Shown: one piece after another, positions 63,999 to 64,000 of the stretch | Numbering within the stretch: position 1 is the stretch's first letter | Layout of the letters: each line of letters begins with the position of its first letter | Source: Streptomyces uncialis | GTDB taxonomy: Bacteria > Actinomycetota > Actinomycetes > Streptomycetales > Streptomycetaceae | Direction: 5' to 3' | NCBI RefSeq assembly: GCF_001905345.1 | Contig: NZ_LFBV01000010.1 | Coordinates: 284,038-348,037 of the forward strand | DNA: 64,000 nt | Position numbers and translations under genes: made by a program | The notes under the pieces: model-generated | Told to the model about the DNA's origin: nothing | Seen by the model: only the letters and a program-made list of their open reading frames with translations | Databases searched by the model: none

Positions 63999-64000
63999 GG

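Overview
The window reads as chromosomal DNA of a Streptomyces-type actinomycete. Base composition is strongly GC-rich, and GTG or TTG starts are common. Typical markers are an XRE/DUF397 pair, a DasR-type operator, a tricorn protease homologue, an LAXTG sortase substrate, and the gene order hrcA-dnaJ-rsmE-phoH-ybeY-era. No rRNA or tRNA gene, transposase or phage structural gene was recognised.

Layout. 0-5 kb: the start of a phosphotransferase gene at the left edge, then a minus-strand unit of a ribbon-helix-helix protein, a DUF4097 beta-repeat protein and a drug-export ABC transporter. A short-repeat operator array lies upstream of that unit and overlaps its first start codon. 5-20 kb: a serine hydrolase operon, a 1,947-residue sortase-anchored surface protein, a TetR/oxidoreductase divergent pair, and MMPL exporter-histidine kinase-response regulator. 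20-33.5 kb: housekeeping genes, namely TerB-like, leuA with a readable leucine attenuator, an M4 protease with an emfourin-like inhibitor, TetR/SGNH hydrolase, era, aminotransferase/MerR, and the ybeY-phoH run. Arrays of a 20-bp intergenic repeat spaced about 70 bp apart fill three of the gaps.

33.7-53.2 kb is the accessory region: a PfkB kinase, an MFS transporter, a GH18 chitinase with a DasR-like site 1 kb upstream, four cas-less type I-E CRISPR arrays (about 60 clear repeats), a secreted NucA/NucB-type nuclease with an acidic neighbour, small membrane and hypothetical genes, and one XRE regulator followed by five DUF397 paralogues. Remnants of the XRE gene's 3' end precede three of the paralogues. 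This block sits between rnz/HIT and phoH, inside a gene order that is contiguous in other actinobacteria. 53.3-64 kb returns to conserved genes: rnz, HIT, tricorn, rsmE, nitronate monooxygenase, dnaJ and hrcA with a CIRCE operator, then a metallo-beta-lactamase-fold hydrolase.

The points most worth a second look are the CRISPR cluster with array-specific repeat types and layered ancestry, the phased operator array, the DUF397 expansion with XRE relics, and the nuclease/acidic-protein pair lodged between arrays. All functional statements come from reading the sequence; no database search was run.
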